Translations under genes and position numbers: made by a program | Assembly (NCBI GenBank): GCA_910579395.1 | Contig: CAJTUC010000020.1 | Location: forward strand, 12,367-76,366 | DNA length: 64,000 bases | DNA from: an uncultured Lachnospiraceae bacterium | GTDB taxonomy: Bacteria; Bacillota; Clostridia; Lachnospirales; Lachnospiraceae | Reading direction: 5' to 3' | Shown: one piece after another, positions 59,284-64,000 of the stretch | Position numbering within the stretch: the first letter of the stretch is position 1 | Layout: each line of letters opens with the position of its first letter | The notes under the pieces: generated by a model | Databases searched by the model: none | Seen by the model: only the letters and a program-made list of their open reading frames with translations | What the model was told of the DNA's origin: nothing

Positions 59284-61617
59284 ATGACGACGGAGGAAAT
59301 TATAAGGGAACTTCCCAAGGGACTAATAAAGTGGTATGGCTTTCAAAAAGGGCAGAGGGTACTTTTTATTACTGTAGGAACGCAGGTGGATATGGCCTTG
59401 GTGGATGCATTTGGAGAAAATGGACTTTTTGTTGACTGTGTACAGCCGGAGGAATTGGAAAGTCATGTTGGGACAAGCTATGATCTGGCTGTGATTACTG
59501 CAGCGATAGAGCATACAAAAAATGTCAGGGAAGCGGTAAAACTTCTGACTAAAATCCGAAAAGCTTTGAATGAGAATGGAAAATTGTTTTTGGGAATGGA
59601 TAATCGCCTTGGCATTCGTTATTTCTGTGGTGACAGGGATAAATATACCAGTAGAAATTTTGATGGTGTAGAAAATTATGTCAGAGCGGATATTTCCGTT
59701 TTTGATCACATGGAATGTAGAAGCTATGCCAAAGCTGAAATACAGGAAATGCTCGTAGAATCCGGATTCCCGGCATTCAAATTTTATTCGGTATTTCCTT
59801 TGCTGGAAAGACCGCAAATTTTATTTGCAGACGGCTATATACCGAATGAGCAGCTCGATATTAGAATCTCCCCTCAGTACAATTATGCCGATACGGTTTT
59901 TCTTGAAGAAGAAAGATTGTATGAAACTTTGCTGAAGAATAATCTTTTTCATACGATGGCCAATGCTTTTTGGATTGAATGCACACTAAACGGTGATTTA
60001 TCAAAGGCAGATCAGGTGACTATGTCAATGGACAGGGGCAGAGAAAATGCGATGTTTACCATTCTTTATCAGGATGACAGGGTAGAGAAGAAGCCCATAT
60101 ATAAGGAAGGAGCATATAAGATACAAAAACTCCTGGAGAATCGTATTTATCTTGAACAGCATAAGGTGAATACGGTTTATGAAGAACAGAAGGATGATAT
60201 TTGTGTTATGCCGTATGTGCGTGCACAGTCAACACTGGAATATTTCAGGGAATTGCTTTTGAAGGATAAAGGAACATTTCTGGAAGCACTGGATGCTTAT
60301 TGGGAGATGATTCTTCAATCCTCCGAGCATGTTCCATATGAAGAAATTGATTGGGAAAGGTATGAACCTGGTTGGGAAAACAGGATTTTTGATGAAACAG
60401 AAAAATACCGTTGGAAAAAACTTGCATTCGGGACAAAGGAAGAACAGGATAGCATTGGTGTTATTTTAAAGCGGGGTTATATTGACCTGATTCCGTTGAA
60501 TTCATTTTATGAAAATGAAAGATATGTTTTTTATGACCAGGAACTATATATAGATAATCTTCCGGCAAAAGTGATCATGATGAGAACGGTTGATGTGATA
60601 TATATGTCCAATAGTAATCTGGAACATATACTGCCGGTCAATGAATTAAAGGAACGATATGGCCTGCTTCGCTGCAAACAGCTTTTTTACAGATTTACCA
60701 ATACTTTTTTAAATGAATTAAGAAATGACCGTATTTTAAAAGAATATCATAAAACAGTTCGCAGAAGCTTGGGAGTTATCCATGCAAACAGGCAGCGGAT
60801 GAATTATTCAGCAGAGGAATATGAGCGTATATTCAGGGATATTTTCAGAGGGGCTGACAGCCGTAAACTGTATCTGTTTGGTTCAGGACAATTTGCTGAC
60901 AGGTTTCTTTCAGAGTTTGGGAAGGAGTATGAAATTACGGGAATTTTGGATAATGATTTACATAAATGGGGAAGTGACTTGCAGGGGATTCCTATCAATT
61001 CACCGGAAATTCTGAAAATGCAGGCACAGGGAACTTTTAAAGTAATCATTTGCATCAAAAATTATATTGCTGTTATGCGCCAGATGATGGAGATGGGAAT
61101 TGCAGATTTCAGCGTTTACGACTGCAATATGACCTATATCAGACGAAAAGCCGTAAGCGTAAGCAATGATACTGGGAAGAGAGAAAAGAAAAAATATAAT
61201 GTTGGTTATCTTGCGGGAGTCTTTGACCTTTTCCATGTGGGGCACCTGAATATGTTTAAGCGCGCAAAAGAACAGTGCAATTACCTGATTGTAGGAGTGG
61301 TAACAGATGAAGGTGTGATAAAGAACAAACATACGAAGCCTTTTATTCCCTTTGAAGAGAGAATCGAGATGGTACGCTCATGCAGATATGTGGATGAGGC
61401 GGTGGAAATACCACTGGAATATTATAACACTGATGAGGCATATCGCAGGTATCAGTTTGATGTGCAGTTTTCGGGAAGCGATTATGCCGATGATCCGGCA
61501 TGGGAGGCTAAAAGAGAATACCTGAGGAAGAAAGGTTCCGATTTGGTATTTTTCCCATATACACAGTCTACTAGTTCTACCAAAATTAAAGAGCTGATCG
61601 ATAAGCGGTTGATGTAA
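59284..61617 (+). CDS. Multidomain fusion: methyltransferase-like, Rossmann-like module, cytidylyltransferase
   Basis: A 777-residue protein with four parts. Residues 1-210 resemble a class I SAM methyltransferase (YDLAVITAAIEHTKN, then NGKLFLGMDNRLGIRYFCGD), although the glycine-rich SAM loop is weak (FITVGTQVDMALV). Residues about 210-510 are unassigned. Residues about 525-618 are the shared module (KLYLFGSGQFADRFLSEFG, GILDNDLHKWGSDL). Residues about 637-777 form a TagD-like cytidylyltransferase (GVFDLFHVGHLNMFKRAKEQ, FSGSD, STSSTKI). It may activate a polyol phosphate and modify it. The cytidylyltransferase part resembles the stand-alone gene at 36126. Confidence 0.85.
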   Translation: MTTEEIIRELPKGLIKWYGFQKGQRVLFITVGTQVDMALVDAFGENGLFVDCVQPEELESHVGTSYDLAVITAAIEHTKNVREAVKLLTKIRKALNENGKLFLGMDNRLGIRYFCGDRDKYTSRNFDGVENYVRADISVFDHMECRSYAKAEIQEMLVESGFPAFKFYSVFPLLERPQILFADGYIPNEQLDIRISPQYNYADTVFLEEERLYETLLKNNLFHTMANAFWIECTLNGDLSKADQVTMSMDRGRENAMFTILYQDDRVEKKPIYKEGAYKIQKLLENRIYLEQHKVNTVYEEQKDDICVMPYVRAQSTLEYFRELLLKDKGTFLEALDAYWEMILQSSEHVPYEEIDWERYEPGWENRIFDETEKYRWKKLAFGTKEEQDSIGVILKRGYIDLIPLNSFYENERYVFYDQELYIDNLPAKVIMMRTVDVIYMSNSNLEHILPVNELKERYGLLRCKQLFYRFTNTFLNELRNDRILKEYHKTVRRSLGVIHANRQRMNYSAEEYERIFRDIFRGADSRKLYLFGSGQFADRFLSEFGKEYEITGILDNDLHKWGSDLQGIPINSPEILKMQAQGTFKVIICIKNYIAVMRQMMEMGIADFSVYDCNMTYIRRKAVSVSNDTGKREKKKYNVGYLAGVFDLFHVGHLNMFKRAKEQCNYLIVGVVTDEGVIKNKHTKPFIPFEERIEMVRSCRYVDEAVEIPLEYYNTDEAYRRYQFDVQFSGSDYADDPAWEAKREYLRKKGSDLVFFPYTQSTSSTKIKELIDKRLM

Positions 61618-61630
61618 GAGAGGTCATGAA

Positions 61631-62854
61631 ATGCAGGTCTGCTATTCGTCGAAAGGTCTGTTGGATTTATCCAGACTGGAGAAAAGTATAAATAATATGG
61701 TCAATGCGGGATTTGGGGAAATGATGCTTGACCTTTCCACTTTTTATGCAAAAGGGCACCTTGAAATGTATGGGAAAAGTGTTTTTTCCTTTGATGTACA
61801 GGAAATGAGAGAACGTTATGAGAAATTGATGTGCTTTTGCAATAAGGGAATTGTCCAAATTAAGATTATGCGGGCACCACATTTAAAATGGGACACAAAA
61901 AGGCTGGATCTGAATTCGTTGTTGCTGCGGATTGGGCAGGAATGTATTGTACATTGTGGGGAAGGCGGCAGAAAGTATCTTATTATTCAGCCATTATTTG
62001 CAGGTGTTTCCAAAGCGGATGAATGGAAAGAGAATTACCGCTATTACTATGAATTGGGCAGAGCGGCAGTAAAAAAGAATGTCTGTATTCTTTTAGAAAA
62101 TCAGTGCAACAACATAAACGGTCATCTTGTCAGAGGAGTATGTGCAGATGCCGCGATTGCGTCGGCGTGGATTGATGAGCTGAACGATGAGTTGGGAGAA
62201 GAGGTCTTCGGTTATTGTCTCGATACAGGAGCGTGCAGTCTGTGTGGACAGAGTATGGGGGAAATGGCAGTTGTACTTGGTCATAGGCTGAAAGCCGTTC
62301 TGCTAAGAGAATGTGACGGGGTACATGAAGCCAGCAGGCTCCCGTTTACGGGAAGAAATGAGAACGGTATCAATACGGATTGGCAGAGCCTGTTCAGAGG
62401 ATTGAGAAGGATTGAATTTGACGGAATGTTAGTAGTAGCGGCGGGCGATACGCTTGGCGGATTTTCCCATTTACTGCGCCAGCAGATATATCCGGTCATC
62501 AAGTCTACAGCCGAATATTTTCGATGGCAGATTGAAATGGAAAAAGCGATAAAGAGATGTTCGGCCAGAGTGCTTTTTGGTGCAGGAAATATGTGTCGAA
62601 ATTATATGAAATTTTATGGGGAGAAATATCCGCCGTTATTTGTCTGTGATAACAATTCTAAACTCTGGGGAACGAAAATCTGCGGTCTGGAAGTAAAGGA
62701 ACCGGAAGTTTTGAAGAAAATGCCGCCGGAATGTGCCGTTATTATCTGCAATACATTTTATTCGGAAATTGCAGAGCAGCTTAGGACTATGGGAATTAGA
62801 AACATTAAAACATATAACGATGAATATCTGCCAGAAGGCTTCTTTTGTCAATAG
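61631..62854 (+). CDS. TIM-barrel (xylose isomerase-like) protein with C-terminal Rossmann-like module
   Basis: A 407-residue protein. Residues 1-300 resemble sugar-phosphate isomerases/epimerases or AP endonuclease 2-type barrels: LLENQCNNINGHL, GYCLDTGACSLCGQ and VLLRECDGVHEAS hold likely metal ligands (Glu, Asp, His). The tail (about 310-407) begins ARVLFGAGNMCRNYMKFYG with VCDNNSKLWGTKI and VIICNTF, a clear copy of the shared module. It could interconvert a keto/aldo sugar used in the polymer. Substrate unknown. Confidence 0.8.
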   Translation: MQVCYSSKGLLDLSRLEKSINNMVNAGFGEMMLDLSTFYAKGHLEMYGKSVFSFDVQEMRERYEKLMCFCNKGIVQIKIMRAPHLKWDTKRLDLNSLLLRIGQECIVHCGEGGRKYLIIQPLFAGVSKADEWKENYRYYYELGRAAVKKNVCILLENQCNNINGHLVRGVCADAAIASAWIDELNDELGEEVFGYCLDTGACSLCGQSMGEMAVVLGHRLKAVLLRECDGVHEASRLPFTGRNENGINTDWQSLFRGLRRIEFDGMLVVAAGDTLGGFSHLLRQQIYPVIKSTAEYFRWQIEMEKAIKRCSARVLFGAGNMCRNYMKFYGEKYPPLFVCDNNSKLWGTKICGLEVKEPEVLKKMPPECAVIICNTFYSEIAEQLRTMGIRNIKTYNDEYLPEGFFCQ

Positions 62855-62880
62855 TATATCGAAGATAAGAGGGATATGTG

Positions 62881-64000
62881 ATGGATATGGAAAAGCTATT
62901 TTTTCTTGATAGAGTGAATATGACATCAGTTTACGAACAAAAAGAAATTCGGGATTTACCTGGACTGGCATATGACCATTTTCTGCATGGTGAAGGAGAA
63001 GTTTTATATATACTGAACGAAGGGAAAGTGCAGGGAGTATGTTCTATCGGTGATTTAGAGAGGTTTTACATGGAGGGTGTGGAAGAGTTAAAGCTCAGCC
63101 GGAATTATACTTCTTTAACAGAGATTGATTATCATAATGCAGCAGTTTTTTTTGACCGTGTGGAGACCGTGAATGAAATACCGATTATTACGGAATACAA
63201 TGAGCTGCTGGGTATTATAAAATATGAAAAAGAAAAGACTGTCAAAAACGCGCAGAGAAGATCGTTGAAAAAGGCGAGAAGAAATTTATGGTATAAAAGA
63301 GAAATCTGCCGGTTTATCAATACGACCAGAGCGAAAGTTCTGGTATATACGATTCCATATAAAAAAATTTGGGATCAAATGAATGAATCGGAAAAACAGC
63401 TGCTGAAAGAGCGTATAAAAAAAGCGGATGATATTCATTGGCTTGGCCTTTCGGATGAGGAATGGAAGCGATTCTGGAAAGAGGAGTACGAAGAGGGTAT
63501 CGTTGATACAATGAAGGCGGAGATGGAACAATGCGCGCTGATGATAGAAAATGGGGTGCCATTTTTTCCTGATATAAATGGGAAATGCTATCATTTCCAA
63601 AATGGTTTTCGTGTGACGCCCAATAGTCCGCCGGATGCTAATCCGGCAGAGGCCGGGAGAAGAATTTACTTTTACGGTCCCTGTTTCTTTCTGGGAGCAT
63701 ATTGCAAAGACGATCAGACGATTGCTTATTACATACAGAATAAGTTAAATGAGAATCATGATTTGTGCTGGAAGACAATAAACAGAGGATTATTCGGTCC
63801 GGAATATTGTTATGCGCGGATGTTCGTAGAAGAATTATCAGAAGATGATATTGTTGTCATTGGATGTATGGATTCTTTGCGATTATCAGATGAACACATG
63901 AGCAATTTAATTTTAGATGGAGACCTGACGGAAGTATTTTCGGAAATAAAGTCCTTAACGGATTATCTGATAGATTTTCCACTGCATTGTAATTATATAG
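62881..64000 (+). CDS. Conserved cluster protein, possibly SGNH-hydrolase-like (3' end outside window)
   Basis: The frame is open from the ATG at 62881 (RBS GAGGG) to the window edge, 373 codons so far. It has no signal peptide. The middle is basic. The later part, with IYFYGPCFFLGAYCKDDQTI and KLNENHDLCWKTINRG then DDIVVIG, resembles glycan-cluster proteins with an SGNH/GDSL-like fold: the GPC segment holds a strand-loop, but no clear catalytic Ser is visible. It may modify or anchor the polymer. Assignment is tentative; the C-terminus is missing. Confidence 0.6.
   Translation, partial: MDMEKLFFLDRVNMTSVYEQKEIRDLPGLAYDHFLHGEGEVLYILNEGKVQGVCSIGDLERFYMEGVEELKLSRNYTSLTEIDYHNAAVFFDRVETVNEIPIITEYNELLGIIKYEKEKTVKNAQRRSLKKARRNLWYKREICRFINTTRAKVLVYTIPYKKIWDQMNESEKQLLKERIKKADDIHWLGLSDEEWKRFWKEEYEEGIVDTMKAEMEQCALMIENGVPFFPDINGKCYHFQNGFRVTPNSPPDANPAEAGRRIYFYGPCFFLGAYCKDDQTIAYYIQNKLNENHDLCWKTINRGLFGPEYCYARMFVEELSEDDIVVIGCMDSLRLSDEHMSNLILDGDLTEVFSEIKSLTDYLIDFPLHCNYI

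Overview
The window looks like chromosome of a motile, low-to-mid GC Firmicute of the Lachnospiraceae type (class Clostridia). I infer this from the dgt-dnaG-rpoD-trmK order, a GerMN lipoprotein, families common in gut Clostridia (DUF4125, DUF6320, DUF6773, CmpB-like membrane protein), Shine-Dalgarno-rich starts and AT-rich promoters. Species cannot be named from sequence alone.

Layout. 1-2.8 kb: 3' end of a chemoreceptor gene, a tRNA-Leu(CAG) with promoter and terminator, a probable group II intron remnant right behind that terminator, a GerMN lipoprotein and a DUF4125 protein. 2.8-6 kb: a leftward pair (condensation/acetyltransferase-like enzyme and DUF6320 zinc-ribbon membrane protein) divergent from an HSL-type alpha/beta hydrolase. 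6-12.6 kb: replication, transcription and RNA genes dgt, dnaG, rpoD, trmK and a uridine-kinase-like nucleoside kinase. 12.6-13.2 kb: a hairpin, a degenerate repeat array and RNase P RNA. 13.2-20.7 kb: trypsin-like protease, PH-like membrane protein, a 120-bp tandem repeat, aldose epimerase, an ABC transporter, two COG0523 metallochaperone GTPases (one His-rich, one fused to a TIGR03943-type domain) and an exported protein with a terminator inside its signal-peptide codons. 20.8-28.8 kb: XRE regulator, DUF6773, NatA/NatB-CPBP transporter, YlmH, CmpB-like protein, PHP phosphoesterase, a 175-bp palindrome, and rarA behind a LexA-like box.

28.9-31.4 kb is a boundary: a serine recombinase, inverted-repeat sites, and a TnpB-family protein in which all three RuvC catalytic positions are substituted while the zinc-ribbon cysteines remain, followed by a structured intergenic stretch that could encode its RNA. 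From there to the window end (31.4-64 kb) runs a dense, same-strand, visibly AT-richer surface-polymer cluster of 20 genes: three CDP-glycerol glycerophosphotransferase-family proteins, three cytidylyltransferase domains (one alone, two in different fusions), a GDPD, seven glycosyltransferases, two full asparagine synthetases plus one synthetase-only relative, a NodU-type carbamoyltransferase, an FkbM methyltransferase, a radical SAM enzyme and a TIM-barrel isomerase-like protein. Together these suggest a polyol-phosphate (teichoic-acid-like) or glycan polymer that is amidated, carbamoylated and methylated. No flippase, polymerase or exporter is seen, so the locus probably continues beyond 64 kb.

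The two most unusual things are the recombinase/nuclease-dead TnpB pair at the island edge, and a Rossmann-like module (GxGxxG plus a DN-type motif) attached at the N-terminus, middle or C-terminus of up to ten otherwise unrelated enzymes of the cluster.
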